Position numbers and translations under genes: made by a program | Shown: positions 14,173 through 27,309 of the stretch, piece after piece | How positions within the stretch are numbered: the first letter of the stretch is position 1 | Layout: each line of letters begins with the position of its first letter | Notes under the pieces: generated by a model | The model's input: only the letters and a program-made list of their open reading frames with translations | The model's database searches: none | What the model was told of the DNA's origin: nothing | DNA from: Elysia chlorotica | Lineage: Eukaryota; Mollusca; Gastropoda; Plakobranchidae | DNA length: 64,000 nt | Assembly: GCA_003991915.1 (NCBI GenBank) | Contig: RQTK01000960.1 | Location: 74,830 to 138,829, forward strand | Direction: 5' to 3'

Positions 14173-15296
14173 ATGTTTGTTACAAGGGCTTCATACTCTG
14201 TCCCAATTCATAACGGATGTTTGTGATTTTTGAAGGGGCGCGCGGGCTGTATAGCGAAATCTAAAAAATGATTGTGATATTGATTTTCTCACGTTATCGG
14301 AGCTGTAGGGTGCTTTCAGAACTAGTCATTGATGTTCTTCTTCTTTTTCTTTTTTTTTTTTAAGGAGTTTTGTAGTTAGGCAGATCATTTTTTTTAAACA
14401 ACCATATCAAAATTTTATTTGTTTACTTACTTGTTTTACTTGTGGTCATATTTAGGGTGATGTTTTTTGTTTTTTGTTTTTTTTTAACACCAAAAATTTG
14501 TTCGTACCGGCAGAGTATATTTGCAATGGTTTGTTTTTTTTTGTTTTTTGTTTTGCTTTGTTTTTGGTAACAATAGACACTTTTTTTTCTTCCTTGTAAC
14601 CTATCGCGTGTGGCGTCATTGTTGAAATACATTTTGATGATTTGGCTCACCAATGAGGCGATTGCTTGTTCTCTGAGCCGATGTTGCAGAGCTGCCTACC
14701 CTCCCGCTTTTGGCGGGATTATCCCGCTTTTGGGGATTCCTCCCGCTTTCCCGTGCACGTGGTGCAAAATCCCGTTTTTTATGGGACGTTTCTGGTTGAA
14801 AAAATACGTATTTGACGGTATTCAGCTAAAAATCGGGTGTCCCGGCGATCGCTCAGTAGTTGCTGCCATTTTCGGCAATAACGCCCGGTTAGCCCAGCCG
14901 TTAACACCGCCCATTCAACGTCTCATAAGAAGCGTAGGGATCGGCCGAGTCTCTTATCAACTTGTAGATTTAACGTTCACTTGCGTCTCTTTTCTGTTAA
15001 AAAATTTGGTAAATAGTGTACCACTATCGGCAATTATGCTTCCCCCGGCGGCGGTCTGTCCATCCGGGAATCCCATAGCTTTGTTTACTACTGCTAGGCA
15101 CAGTTTGTTTCCAAGAATCCAGTTTTGGAGCGACAAGTTAGACTGATTTAGACCTCAAACCAAGATTGATTTAGACTTCAAACCATCTTCGCTGTCAAGC
15201 ACCGGTCCCCTCACAGTTCTTACTCTCATGATCAGATAAACAATTTCGTATTTTGTAGGGCTAGGCACAATCGCAGCTACTCTTTCACACAGACAG

Positions 15297-15300
<4 letters not shown>

Positions 15301-15331
<31 letters not shown>
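15301..15331. repeat. (AC)n microsatellite
   Basis: About 15 AC dinucleotides, inside the candidate transposon at 14,687-16,521. Confidence 0.95.
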
Positions 15332-15333
<2 letters not shown>

Positions 15334-15802
15334 TCCTCGTTGGGCGGCGCATTATTGCATGTGCTCAAAGATGTTACATACCACACAAGATCTTATGTCC
15401 ACTTATGTTGGTTATTGTATATTAAAATATCAAGAAAAATTGGCTGCTTAAAAAAGAAATAATTATTGCTAGGCTAAATTACTTTCTCTTCACATGGATA
15501 CCTCATGGATACCTAGATTTTCGATCATTATCGCACATTTACGATCTTTTCGCCGACGCCCGATTTGCGGTAAAATTAAACCCCGTTAAATTGCCGATGG
15601 AATAGATACGTGTACATCCAAACAAACCTATTGGTCGTTCCGAAGTGATACTACATCTAATTCTAATGAAGGTGAATCTAGATCTAGATAGTAGCTTTAT
15701 AAATATATAAAAAATATAGTTTGACATAAGATGGAATAGATCTACATACACGGGGTAGATCTAAGTCTGATAAAAAACCGAGAGCTAGTGTAGTTGACCT
15801 TG

Positions 15803-15880
15803 AGGGGCGAACTGGCTCAAGTGACAGAGCGTCTGGTTCTCAGTGCTTAGTTTGAGGCCGACGTTTGGGCAAATTAAATG
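15803..15880 (+). repeat. tRNA-like SINE head fragment
   Basis: GGGGCGAACTGGCTCAAGTG followed by ACAGAGCGTCTGG resembles the head at 1,728-1,800. It sits within the candidate transposon and so would postdate it. Confidence 0.45.
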
Positions 15881-16687
15881 TCGGATTTGTACCCTTCTGG
15901 TTACTTCAATCAATGACAATGGTATTAGTTCCAATTGCTTTGGGCATGCTAGAAAGTTTACATTCTTTATTCAACCATCTTAAAATATTATATTTAGTTT
16001 ATGCAAAGCCTGGATATTGCTGTTTCTGACACTAGAGATAAAAATTAACAAAATTTCAAAAAACAAAACAGATCAAAACAAAAACACACATACTCCCAAA
16101 AAGGGAAAGGAAAAAAATGCCTTTTTAAAGTTATGATTAAGCATTCAAGTGTCTAAGTCAATATTGATAGCTGAACTAAATAAGCTTGACCATCGATTAG
16201 GTTTATAGTGACTAAAAATCTGTATTTGCTTTCTCAAAAGTTGGTAGCTATGCTAATTTTTTACAGGTTAACAAAGGCGTTCTTTTTGTTTCACTTCACT
16301 GCTGTAGATTCATAGATTCTAGACTAGATTTCTAAGTTAGCCAACTGTTACTTAGTTTTAGTGGGCTCTAGTAGGCTAGATCTAGACTAGTACTAGTAGT
16401 AGTTAGTAAGTGATGTGTCTGTAAGTGCGAAGTTGCGCAAAAAATCCCTCTTTCTTAGTCAAATTCCTGCTTTTTGGTTTTCAAAATCCCTCCAAGTTGC
16501 CTCTGGAGGTAGGCACCTCTGAAAACTACCTGTTTGTCATAAGCGTGCTCGAGGTCGACAACGACAGACTTTCATGGACAGTCTGTCTCGATTCATAAAC
16601 GCATCGAACAAGAATCTGTCTAAGCTGGAAATATTCAGACGGACTGAAGACAGAGAGGCTTGTAACGTCGAACAGCAGCACTATATA

Positions 16688-16780
16688 TGCTATATTGTGG
16701 ACGGGCCCCAAGACGGACGTCTGACAATTTTCTGTGCTGCCATGACTCCTGTCTCAGCCGGTCATAGTACGGATATTTTA
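16688..16780 (-). repeat. SINE family A fragment
   Basis: On the minus strand it contains CTGAGACAGGAGTCATGG, the GTCAGACGTCCGTCTTGGGG segment and CCCGTCCACAATATAGC, matching the 3' half of the full copies at 29,040 and 52,116. The CCCCGCCCTGTCTCGTG segment is deleted. Confidence 0.75.
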
Positions 16781-17473
16781 ACAATGTTTATGATATGATC
16801 GCGTATATACAAATTATCTCAACTCCGGTGCTATTTTAACTCAGGAGACTTGACCCTAAACTCTGCCATTGTTGACATATTAAGCCTGACCTTTTTTTCT
16901 CCGACCCTTGAAATTATTTTGAATAATTTTCCTTTGAACGCCCACGCAATCAACATTATTTTCTGACATTGTAGTAACACGGTGTAATCGCAACGGAGAT
17001 AAAAAGAAAATATTTCGTCTAAGCTCATGAAACCGTCATCTTAGTTGTAAATAATCCTACCTTTTTGATCATTTAATTTTTAGAGCATTTAAATAATCGG
17101 ATAGAACATTATGCAGCAGTTACTGGGGTGACAAAATTTATATTCTCAAGCATTATTTCCAATGGTTTTTTTTAATGCAAACAGAAATTGTACCCACAGC
17201 ATTTTGTTGAAATCCTAGCCGCCCGACTTTCTGTGTATCAGGTGCAATTGTCGGACGATCTGACCTACTAATTCATTCTCTTTGTACTTGTACTTAAAAC
17301 ATCTCACCAGTAGTGCTAAAGGTCTAGAGGCATAAACAGACATTTGTTGTTGTGAAGCATCCAGAAGGAATTTTTTATCAGTTTGTAATATCAAAGCGCC
17401 TTTTTCTGCTATCAGCCCTTTATTATCACGACTGTTCATTTAATCTTTTGGCTGAGCCTTTTCATCACTGACT

Positions 17474-17575
17474 TCTCCAATTAAAGGCGAAAGGTCTAAA
17501 AGCAAAAAAGTGACATATCAAGATTTCCAATTAAAGGCGAAAGGTCTAAAAGCAAAAAAGTGACATATCAAGTTT
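17474..17575. repeat. Two-copy tandem repeat, about 50 bp
   Basis: The unit beginning CCAATTAAAGGCGAAAGG and ending GTGACATATCAAG occurs twice back to back, essentially identical, so the duplication is recent. Confidence 0.9.
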
Positions 17576-17606
17576 TAATATTAAAGGTCCATCGTCAGCA
17601 AGAAGG

Positions 17607-17607
<1 letters not shown>

Positions 17608-17642
<35 letters not shown>

Positions 17643-17766
17643 GCCAACTTCAAAGACTAACATCTGGCTTTATTATGTGCTGCTACACAGAGACAGTGCT
17701 GGGATAACAGGAACCCAATACAGCCGGTCACATTGTTCTGACACCGACCAAACTTGTAAACAAACG
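17608..17766 (-). repeat. (TA)n run followed by diverged SINE family A copy
   Basis: A (TA)n tract of about 16 units abuts a minus-strand SINE body (GGGCC-AACTTCAAAGACTAAC, the GCTGC/CACAGAGACAGTG variant, then CCGGTCACATT-TTCTGACACC). The variant with CACAGAGACAGTG is shared with the copies at 25,855, 39,235 and 63,385, so at least two subfamilies exist. Confidence 0.65.
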
Positions 17767-18529
17767 AAATTTGACAATATACATTTGGGAAAAAAAATTG
17801 GTAGGAGAGCGGACTAGTAACACTAAAAGTTAAATAGAAATGCAAAAACAGGTGTTTTTTTAAGGCCGTCTGTTGAATATCGTGTTCTTCAAATATGAAT
17901 GTTTTCTATCAAGGCTTGATCTAAACATTTTGTAACAAGATTTCATTATGTTACAATGAAACACGGTGAAGGAATTATTGCAGCAAAACAGCATCAGATA
18001 AAATAGCCTGGGCCAAAAACTAAAGGGAGAGGAAAAAATATCAGGACATTGAAAAATTTGTGAGAAATGCCAAATCAGACAGGAAAATGGCCATCTGTAG
18101 AATATCATATTCTTCAAATATGTTTATAACAACATCTGATTTTTCTCAAACTTCAAACTTGATATAATGTCTACAACAACGAAAACGATGACAGCGTTGG
18201 ATACAACTTCTTACTAAGCTATGCAGGAAAAGTAAATGGAAATAAAAATAACGGGTAGGAAATTTGACGAAACAAACACACAAAACATGTTTTTAAACAA
18301 TTGTGTGTTGTTGTCAATTAGGCCTATATATAATAGATCTATATTCCAACAATATTGTAACTCTATCTAGCTCTGCTTACTAACTAGTTTTAATTACTTT
18401 TTGTTACTGTTCTGTTTTTGTTTGTTTTTTTTTGGATTAGGAGAATGTTATTGTTGGTGGTGGTGGCGGTGTTTTGCGTTTAAGGGTTTACATCAGAACA
18501 ATGCTGAAATAATTTTCTGGTTTGTTGTT

Positions 18530-18536
18530 GTTGTTT

Positions 18537-18587
<51 letters not shown>

Positions 18588-18795
18588 TAATAAACCTAAA
18601 TAAGTAGGAGGGGGGGAGAGAGACTTTAAACCCAGAGAGATAGAGGGATAAAGACAGTGAGAGAGGGAGGACAGTGAGAGAGACAATGAGAGAGACAGAG
18701 AGAGAGAGACAGTAGGAGAGAAACAGGGAGAGAGAGACACACACAGAGAGAGACAATGAGAGAGATAGACAGACAGACAGAAAGGGGAAGTAAAA
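18530..18795. repeat. (GTT)n followed by GA-rich degenerate tract
   Basis: About 19 GTT triplets at 18,530-18,588, then an interrupted purine tract of GAGAGA with ACAC inserts. All open frames across it are low complexity. Confidence 0.9.
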
Positions 18796-19770
18796 AAGAA
18801 AGGGTGCAAACTTTAAGGCGAAAGAACATAGACGCACTTAAAGGAAATACAACCCAGGCAGAGAAAGTGGACATCTGTAAGATATCATCTTCTTCGGAAA
18901 CGTTTTATGACTATACAATTATGTTCTAATAATGTTTTCTCATTGCTTCTCTACGATGTTTTTACACTCGATCTATTGTTTGGGTTCTGATTAAAACTCA
19001 ATCTATTGTTTTGATTTTGTGTTTAAACCTGATCTTTTGTTTGGGTACTTTATTGGTGTTTTATTGCTTTGCTGTTGTAAGGTTTGAAACTACATGTAGT
19101 AGGATCCTAGATTCACCAGCTGTTTCACCGTGATGGTCTTAGTAACAGGGAACGCAACAATGTGAGAGTTGAGTGGGGGATGGGGGGTGGTAATGTATGG
19201 TAAGAGAATATAAATGGAAGGACTTTTAGTTGTTTTTGGTGAGGTTTTTTTTTATTACATTGTTTTTGAGCCTTTTTTTTCAATGTGCAGTTCTGGGCGT
19301 AATAATCTTTGCTCTATTCGAATTTTTTTAATTGTTTGCTTGTTTTGTTTTTTAAAGTCAGTTTTTGATTTGGTTGTTTTTTTTTAATGCTGTTTCTGCT
19401 GCCGCTAATGTTTATGTTGCTGTTGTTGTTGCTGTTGCTGCTACTTCTGCTAATGTTGTTATTTTTCCAACTGTTGTTTTATTTAACTTTCGGGTATGTT
19501 CGGTTTTTTTTCCGGCTGGGTTAAGTCTGAGTGTTTTAATGTTCTTTTCAGCCGTGTCACAATTATATCCCGCGGGTCGGGAGGTGGAAAACTCTTCCCA
19601 AGAATATTAAACCGTTTCATTTAAGTTAGAGCAAGGCGTTGCTAGCCTGGTTATTAAAACAAAAGCAACAGCTCAAAAAACCTGGCTTCTCTCCCCTTCT
19701 TCAGACGAGCATAGTTAAGGCAGTCAGGATCCACTCCTGATCTTCTGCCTGTCTATCTCTTTCTCTGTCG

Positions 19771-19775
<5 letters not shown>

Positions 19776-19859
<84 letters not shown>

Positions 19860-19923
19860 CTCTATCTCTTATTATCTCTCTCGATCTATCTCTCTCTTTC
19901 TATTTATCTCTCTCTCTTTCTAT

Positions 19924-19982
<59 letters not shown>
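19776..19982. repeat. (TC)n and (TATC)n compound microsatellite
   Basis: Two TC blocks flank a TATC block, with transitional TCTCTTTCTATTTATC units repeated twice between them. Confidence 0.95.
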
Positions 19983-19985
<3 letters not shown>

Positions 19986-20357
19986 TCTTGAAATGACGAG
20001 AAGTGTTAATTTTCCTTTTACCTCATTTTTGGCAAAGATGAACTTGTTTCTGGTGGGTGGTTATGGTGTTGTTTTTTCTTCTACGTTTTTGTTAATATTT
20101 TTGTTAAACATTTCTTTTGCTAGATACACGAATCTCTTAAGAAGTCTTTTTTCGTTTTTTTTCATCTCCATTCATTGGTGTATGACTTGGCATAGCGTTA
20201 CAGATAATTTTTACTTAAAATAGCTAATAAAGTGGTTTTGGGAGCTGTTCCAAATTTAGTTGTTCTCTTTAAAAGGCTTTGTCTTGAGAGAAAAAATATT
20301 ATTAGTTTGTCATTTTGTTGATGTTTTTAATAATACAAGAAGCCTTCAAAGCAATCT

Positions 20358-20640
20358 ATGTTGTTGTTGAATTGATTTAACGTCCAACATCAGCACTTTA
20401 TAGGCTATTTGTATACGGGCCCCAAGACTGTTGTCTGACAAATATATATGATGCCATACACGAGATAGGGTGGGGATACCATGACTCCTGTCTCCGTCGG
20501 TCACATTAAAATGACATCGACCCAACCAGTAGGGAACAAAATCGCCAGGGTTCGCACCACGGAACCATGGACCTTTTGCGTCAAAAACTGATGTTCTATC
20601 CCAGGGCCACCGCTCCCCCCGCCACCCAAACCAATAAATG
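20358..20640 (-). repeat. SINE family A, near full-length copy
   Basis: Read on the minus strand: tRNA-like head (GGTGGCCCTGGG, box-B-like GGTTCCGTGG), GTTCCCTACTGGTTGGGTCG, GACAGGAGTCATGGTATCCC, the TCTTGGGGCCCG segment and a tail ending in CAACAACAA. It is more diverged than the 29,040 and 52,116 copies. Box A is recognisable; box B is degraded (GGTTCCGTGGTGCGAACCC). Confidence 0.85.
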
Positions 20641-20935
20641 AGACATAGCCGAGACTACCATACGAACAAGCCAAGTCATCGAAATGATAACAAAGATAAC
20701 TAGTCGAAGTTATAGCCAAAGTCGACTCTGTGACTCTCATTTGCCATTGTCTCAGTTAGGCCTAGGCGACATAGGCGACATAGCCTAGTTCCAAAATTCA
20801 ACATTTTTATCCAAAGCTGGGAGTCGAAGGGCTTACAACAGAAAGGTTAAAGTCACAGTCGCTGTTGACTTTTAGAGTTTGGCGAAAACGTCCAGTCGAT
20901 TTCCCGACTTTCGTATTGGCCAACTTTGCCTGACT

Positions 20936-20938
20936 TTA

Positions 20939-21008
<70 letters not shown>

Positions 21009-21260
21009 GGGAGAACGGCAGGGAGAGATTGATAGAGATGCAAGGAGATACAGAGAAGGGGAGAGAAAGATACAGAGAACGAGACAGAGACAGAGAGAGA
21101 CAGAGAGGGGCGGTGGTGGATACAAAGTGTTTATTAATCCCTCAAAGGAAATAGATAGAGACTATGTTGTATGGAGAGATGGAAAAAAACGAGAAAGAAC
21201 GACCAAAAGACAATATAGGGAGAAAGAGAGAGAGGGGGAAAGAGGTTGAGAGAGAGAGAG
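20936..21260. repeat. (GA)n microsatellite with degenerate flank
   Basis: A pure (GA)n core of about 34 units at 20,938-21,005, followed by about 250 bp of interrupted GA-rich sequence. Confidence 0.95.
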
Positions 21261-21329
21261 AGAGGTAAAGGATAAAATGATTGTTGCTTCTGTATAAAAA
21301 TTGCACACAAAAAAATGGCACTGACTTAC

Positions 21330-21915
21330 TTGATTTATTGCCATGTCGCGTCCCAGTCCTTCGTCTGTGTCGCTTCGGCAGCCTTCTCGATCTGTGATGT
21401 TAATTCCCTCCAACGTTTCCGATCCTGTGCTAGGTTTGTGATCTCGGCTAGGTCTTTGTTTGAATGCAGTCTGATTGGGTGTTGAATGAGAGCGAGATTT
21501 CTGTTAAACACTATTGGCAAAGTTGTTTTTGGTCGTCCTCGCAGTTGGTTACTGTTAGGGATAAAGTATGCTCTTGTCGCTTTATTTGCGGGAATGTCTT
21601 TGTCTCTACGCAAAATATGGCCAAAGAGACTCCAGCGAGTCGATAAGATTTGTGATGAAAGTGGCTTTTCTTGGCAGATATTGTAAAGTGATATTTCGTT
21701 ATTTTCTTGGGTTATCTAATGTTGAGGATCTTTTTCAGTTGTTTTCGGTGATAGCATTAAGTCTCTCTTCCTCTGTTAAGGTCAGTGCCTAAGTTCCGCT
21801 GTTGTAGAGAAGTATTGATTTCACGAGAGATTTGTATAATTCAATTTTAGTTGAGGTTTTCAGTTTGTTGCCTTTAATCCAGACGTTGTTAAGTTTGTTT
21901 AAAAAAATGACAGGT
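21330..21915 (-). mobile_element. Non-LTR retrotransposon (LINE), 3' ORF fragment
   Basis: The minus strand encodes the C-terminal part of a LINE reverse-transcriptase polyprotein. The upstream part shows LYKSLVKSILLYN and ALTLTEEERLNAI, the thumb-side motifs of such proteins. The downstream part, in another frame, shows RGRPKTTLP, NKDLAEITNLAQDRKRWREL and ends DWDATWQ, a classic LINE tail. A frame change and at least one internal stop separate the two parts, so the copy is dead. The 5' portion (endonuclease and RT core) is absent, as in a typical 5'-truncated insertion. The clade was not determined. Confidence 0.75.
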
Positions 21916-22603
21916 TAAAAAATGTATAAGAATAAAAATGCCTGAGGCAAAACCTCTCATGTTTACCAGTGACTAGTTGTTGAGACAGCTCATGCTAGAG
22001 TCATCCCTGTCACATAAAAAAATATAAGTTTTACTCAATGATTTGTCACTATGTTGGATAATGTAAATAAAAGGGGTACAATTTAAGTCAGTCATCTATT
22101 GTCTGGAGTTAAAAATCTTTCTCTAAGAAGATGACTTGAAAATTGTTTACTTTTATTTTGAAAATTAAAAAAGAAAACTATGTTTTGTATTATATTTTGA
22201 AAAATATTTTATCAAAGAAGGTGTGTGATAACCACAAAGTCCTCAGAGGTACAGGCGTTAGGTACCTCGTCAATGTGGTGTGTTGGTTCCGCTATTCTGA
22301 GAGTGCCTTTATTTTTTTTTTTATATATAAATTGTGAGGTTTATTTGCTGTTATTTGCACCTCCTGTTTTTTTTTTGGATTATCTCCTTTTATTTTGAGT
22401 TATTTCCCTTTGAATATTTAAGTTTCGTAATTTTTTTATAGTTTTCAATTTTTTACTTTTTATTTGTTATCTCCCGTGGCTGATTCTTGTGTCTATTGAC
22501 CATTAAGGATTCATTTACACTGTTCATGGTTACCATTATTTACTATCTTTTGACCTCTCTTCCTTTTATTCCTCCATCCCTATAACTTACCTCACTACCT
22601 GTC

Positions 22604-22718
<115 letters not shown>

Positions 22719-23266
22719 GACACAAACAAACATCAAACTTTCAAACCAACATGTGCTGTATGCTTTTACATTTAGAGATAGAGAGCGCCAGAAAGAAAGA
22801 GGGATGGGAAAATGGAGAGAGGGGGAGGGAGAGAGACACACAGAGCTCCACTTCTCCATTAAAAAGCGATCACTAAGCCTGCTGTGGTCAAAGTAAGAAT
22901 CCAGTATTGGGGAGGTTCTCCTCAAACACATGCACACATTGATGCGCACTAGCAAGGACACCGGTTACTACTCAATTTCACACAAGTGTCGAGCGCAGTC
23001 ACAGCATTCCCATGATTCTGCACCGCACTTAATGCACTTTGGTATTTTGGTTGGCTATCACAGGAGCGATTTAACCAGTCAGCTACTCTGTACATGTGGA
23101 CAATTTCGAGTTGCGTTTTTGTGGCAATTGATACGATTGTTGCTAAAAATATAAATTGAAATAAATAATCGTTGTAAAGGAAAAAGACAAAAACCATTAA
23201 ATGGTGAATCGGTTTATTATTTATGTCTAACGAGGCCATAATGTGGAAGGGTTCCTGTAGACAAAA

Positions 23267-23323
<57 letters not shown>

Positions 23324-24624
23324 CTCTCTCTCTCTCATTTAAAAATTTGTATTAAAACCCCCCACAAAAAACACATAAAAAAACAGCAACAAGAAAGTAA
23401 CCAAACAATCAACCAAAATTTATTTGAAGACCCATTGACTCATCTAATAATTTAAACCAAACACATAGGACCGAGTGCATGGAGCAAAATCAATTAAAGT
23501 AAAGTGTATGTTACTACATAAACCATACACAAAACTTCCTTTACATACAAATAAAAAAAATGAACAATAAAGCACAGTGTAAAAAACATGTTACAGCATT
23601 AACCATATACAAACATATTTTACATGCGAGATAGATAAAAGGCGTATGGAATCACAGATCTTTTTGTTCTTATAAAAAAAGGCATTATTTGTAAACGGAA
23701 AACAGTTTTAAAAAACATGATTGAAGTCTGAAATCTTTTTAGAAATTAAAAGCTGTGTGTCTTGAAAGCTGAGCGGATATAAAAAAGGGGATTTTTTTAA
23801 ATGTTATCACTATTAGCTATGACAATTCCTTTTTATTAGTGGGAGCAAAGTTTTCAAAAAAAAATAACAACAAGAGAATCAAATTATTTCAAAAACTGTC
23901 TGTGACTTTCTTCCTAAAAGCATAATTATGAAGTGAAACCCAGTGAAACAAATTACTCTATTTGATTGAAAAAAAAAAAAACTAAATTAGTATCAATACA
24001 TCAAATAAAAACCAACAAAAAGAAAACAAAAAGAAAAGATAAGTAGTCTTTACTTAAGTCCTTCAGTCTTACTTTTGAGGTTTTATTAAATACTTTATTT
24101 TTATATTTTACTTATGTGTGTCAGCAAAATACTCCAAATATGATTATTTCACCACTTGCCAAATCTAAAAAAAAAAAATATCTCCAATAAGTATTAATGA
24201 GTATCCTTTATAAAGATGACAAAACTATAATTTCAACATCAGAATAAAATAAGAGCACTGCACAACTTCAAGTGCAATAGTTGTCCACAGAAATTTTAAG
24301 TCTATTTCACTTCTGAAAAATACAAAGGAATCCTTACTTATTATTGGATCCAAATCTTATAAGGCATAGGATGGTATAATATAATGTCTTAATAGGCATA
24401 TTGTTGTAACTGCATAGAGTTAAAGAGGACAGTTACAATATTTTGTCTCTAGACCCTGCAATAATTATTGTGCTGATTTTTCATGGTATGTTGCGTAGAT
24501 TTTGTAGACGTTGAGACATAGTATGGCATAGACCTCAAATGCATGAAAGTATTCTACGAAGTATGTGACATAATAAAAATATATATGTTTGTTTCTCAAA
24601 ATAGAAAAATATATGGGAATTTGA

Positions 24625-24631
24625 AAGAGAG

Positions 24632-24715
<84 letters not shown>

Positions 24716-24734
24716 ACACACACACACAGACAAG

Positions 24735-24768
<34 letters not shown>

Positions 24769-24772
24769 GTCA
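24625..24772. repeat. (GA)n-(AC)n-(AGAC)n compound microsatellite
   Basis: GA run, then CACACACA, then about ten AGAC tetramers. The same order GA then CAGA occurs at 62,150-62,240 in the PKNOX 3' UTR region. Confidence 0.95.
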
Positions 24773-25854
24773 TAGCTTGAATCAAAGTTTACATCGTTTT
24801 TTTAACCTATTAGAAAATATAATACAGCTAAAGTTCAGAGATTTAAGTGCACAAAGTAATTTTGAGATCACAAACACCTCTAGGAAAAAATAAAAAGAGT
24901 TACCTTATAAACAGTGGATCACAACTTTGGAATATATAATATAAACTGCGCATAAAACTTTTTAACAATAACAAATGGATGTGCTTTAAAATGAAGTAAA
25001 CAGTTTGTAAAAGGCAATCACAATAATAAATAAGTGAGTGATTATTCAGATGCATTTCATTTTGTCATTTTGTGTACTTTGTCGAAGAAAGAAACACCAG
25101 AGAGTGTGGAATAGTGAGAGGTTTCACAGGAAGGAATTTGCCTATGTGGGTTGGGATCATTACGGCAGTAGTTTCCTTCTTTCAACCTTTTTAAAAACTC
25201 TGAAGATTTCATCAACAGCCTTAATTTTTGCAATAAAGAAATTGAGTATCAATAGCACTGTGAGCTCTTTTTGTGAAGCGTCTCACTAAATCTATAGTCT
25301 CTGGAAACCTTTACTCCTGAGTAATAACTGCTTTTACATTAATTATACTTGGACGGTTTGTAAAGATAAATATCATTTGAGCTGCTGAAAAACAGGTAGG
25401 TAGAAAAGGCGTTACAGCAAATACAAAACAATCTGAAATAAGTGAATAGGGTTATATAGAAGTGTATATTCAATAGTAGCACAGTCTTTAAGACAGGGAA
25501 GATCATTTCACCAAAAGAAGGTACTGTATGTGTATACTGTGAATCACAGGAAACCAGACAATATGGAATAAGTGAAAAGGATTATAAGGAAGTGTATACA
25601 TATATTTGTATAGCAGCACAGTCTTTAAAACATGGAAGAACATTTCACCAGTATATGGTACTGTAAGTATGTATTACATGAAAACAAACAATATTGTGCA
25701 AATATGCAAAAATATGTTGTTAAAAAGAGAATTAATAGAAGTGGCAGAACAATCAACATGCATCTCAATAAACATAGCTTACTGTATGTGTGATTTACAG
25801 GAGGAAAAAACAAATATTAAAGGTGATTGTTTATTTGCTTGTTTGTTATTAGGT

Positions 25855-26010
25855 GTCCTACGTCAACGCTATAAAGGTTATATTTTGGATGGATCCCAAA
25901 ACTAACATCTGACAATTTTACGTGCTACTACACAGAGACAGTGCAGGGATATTATGTTTCCTTCTCAGCCAGTCACATCATACAGAAAGTGACCCTACGA
26001 AATGGGAAAA
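25855..26010 (-). repeat. SINE family A, CACAGAGACAGTG subfamily, 5'-truncated
   Basis: On the minus strand it matches the SINE body but with the subfamily segment CACTGTCTCTGTGTAG in place of CCTGTCTCGTGTGTGG. The head is not visible. It lies head-to-head with the plus-strand copy starting near 26,045. Confidence 0.65.
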
Positions 26011-26044
26011 ATATATTTTTTACCAATAGTGAGCTTCAAACCAG

Positions 26045-26300
26045 ACAACTCCCAATTGGGATGCGAGTTGGTAGAGCGCAAGGCTTCAAACAGGTTACTC
26101 CTAGCGTTGAATCCTGACCAGACTGCCTATCTTCCCTACTGGTTGTGTTGGTGTCTTTACAACATAGCAGTGCTAGACAAAAGTCCTCCACTAGTATCCA
26201 TGCTCTGTCTTTGTGCTGCAGCACATAAAATTGTCAGATGTCAATCTTGGGACCCTTCTACGACAAAGCCTAGTTGTTGATGTTTGGTTGTTAACAAACT
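26045..26300 (+). repeat. SINE family A, near full-length but diverged
   Basis: A tRNA-like head GATGCGAGTTGGTAGAGCGC (box A type) and a degraded box B (GTTGAATCCTGACC) lead into CTTCCCTACTGGTTGTGTTG, a scrambled middle, then GCAGCACATAAAATTGTCAG and TCTTGGGACCC. The head keeps a better box A than other copies. Confidence 0.65.
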
Positions 26301-26461
26301 AAACAACAAACAAACTGATGGTGTAACAATATATAAACAACTTTTGAACAGGGAGATAACATAAAAATGTAAGAACACAGAAGAGCATGAATTTGACCAA
26401 CAAAGATTACTTTGTATGTTTCACAGGAAATAAAAAGACAATAAGGAAATGTATGCAAATC

Positions 26462-26645
26462 GGTGGGTGAGGCAGGGTGCGTTGGAGCAGTTGCTAGGAC
26501 ATTGGATCACTTTTGTGAAGGTGCTGGGTTTAAACTTTGGCGTGGACAAGTTTTTCTGGATCCCATGTGTCACCCAGCAAGGAATGGGATACTGAGGCTT
26601 TTGAGTCACAGAAAAAATGGATTTGCAAGAGCAGGGTTGAAAACG
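26462..26645 (+). repeat. Second tRNA-like SINE, different body
   Basis: GCAGTTGCTAGGACATTGGA looks like a tRNA box A region and GGTGCTGGGTTTAAAC like a box B region about 35 bp downstream. The body (GGATCCCATGTGTCACCCAG) is unlike SINE family A. It could also be a degraded tRNA-related sequence. Confidence 0.4.
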
Positions 26646-27309
26646 GACAGAAACTGGTCTACAATCAAATTTGTCCATTCACAAAATCTAGCATAAAAAA
26701 CATATATAATATAAATTAACTACGGATCTTTTTTTTTTTTTACAGGTATTCATCATTTAACAGAGAATGAGCATTGCTAAAAGATAATGTATACACTGGT
26801 TCTGTATCCTCTATTATGATTTTCATTGCAAACAACTTATGGGGAATTACACTTCAAAACACAATTATACTTCTAAACTATCACTATATATAGGAAATCC
26901 TCAGGGAATCTAAGAGATGTTAAACCCAAAAAGAGAGACCACTCTCTCTTTCAGCATAGAAAAAAAAATCTACCAACTCTTTTGCATTGTGCAAATTGAC
27001 TCAATGAGACAATGTTTGGTATAAAAAGGTCAGAAATCTGAAACAACAAAACTGAAACAAATATGAATCCATGACTACAGATTCTAGTCGGTTTTGGTTT
27101 GACATTGTTACCCTGTTTTAGACTAGAAATGTATTATGCGATTGCGAAGTCATGTATGCAGGTAATTTTTTATCTAGAGCCCTCTAAACATAGAAAAAAA
27201 TAACCTTTATTGCGTACTCTTAAAAAAATATAAAAAGAATCATTTCTGGCTCTAGATTTGCGCCACTTTGCTAAAAAGTAAAATACATGAATTATAAGGT
27301 AGAGGTAGA

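Larger units (their letters stand above)
14687..16521. mobile_element. Candidate hAT-like DNA transposon, non-autonomous, about 1.8 kb
   Basis: The left end reads CAGAGCTGCCTACC and the right end, reverse-complemented, reads CAGAGGTGCCTACC: 13 of 14 terminal bases match, and both ends continue with a TCC-rich stretch and inward AAAATCCC motifs. The left arm carries nested CCCGCTTTTGGCGGGA palindromes. A CAG-start terminal repeat fits hAT superfamily ends. I could not find an 8-bp target duplication (flanks CGATGTTG and AAAACTAC differ), and no transposase is recognisable; the 178-codon open frame at 14,610-15,146 has no motif I know. Inside lie an (AC)n run, an AGATCTAG patch and a SINE head. 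It could also be two solo arms brought together by chance. Confidence 0.4.

Noticed and set aside
14610-15146. 178-codon plus-strand open frame, the longest non-repeat frame outside the two genes
   Set aside because: No recognised motif; it crosses the left end of the candidate transposon, and its start lies outside the element.
18480-18874. Poly-Gln, poly-Thr and Ser-Leu proteins at 18.5-18.9 kb, with similar frames at 9.4, 20.9, 22.6, 24.6 and 31.2 kb
   Set aside because: Translated microsatellites in all frames; no flanking coding signal or splice sites.
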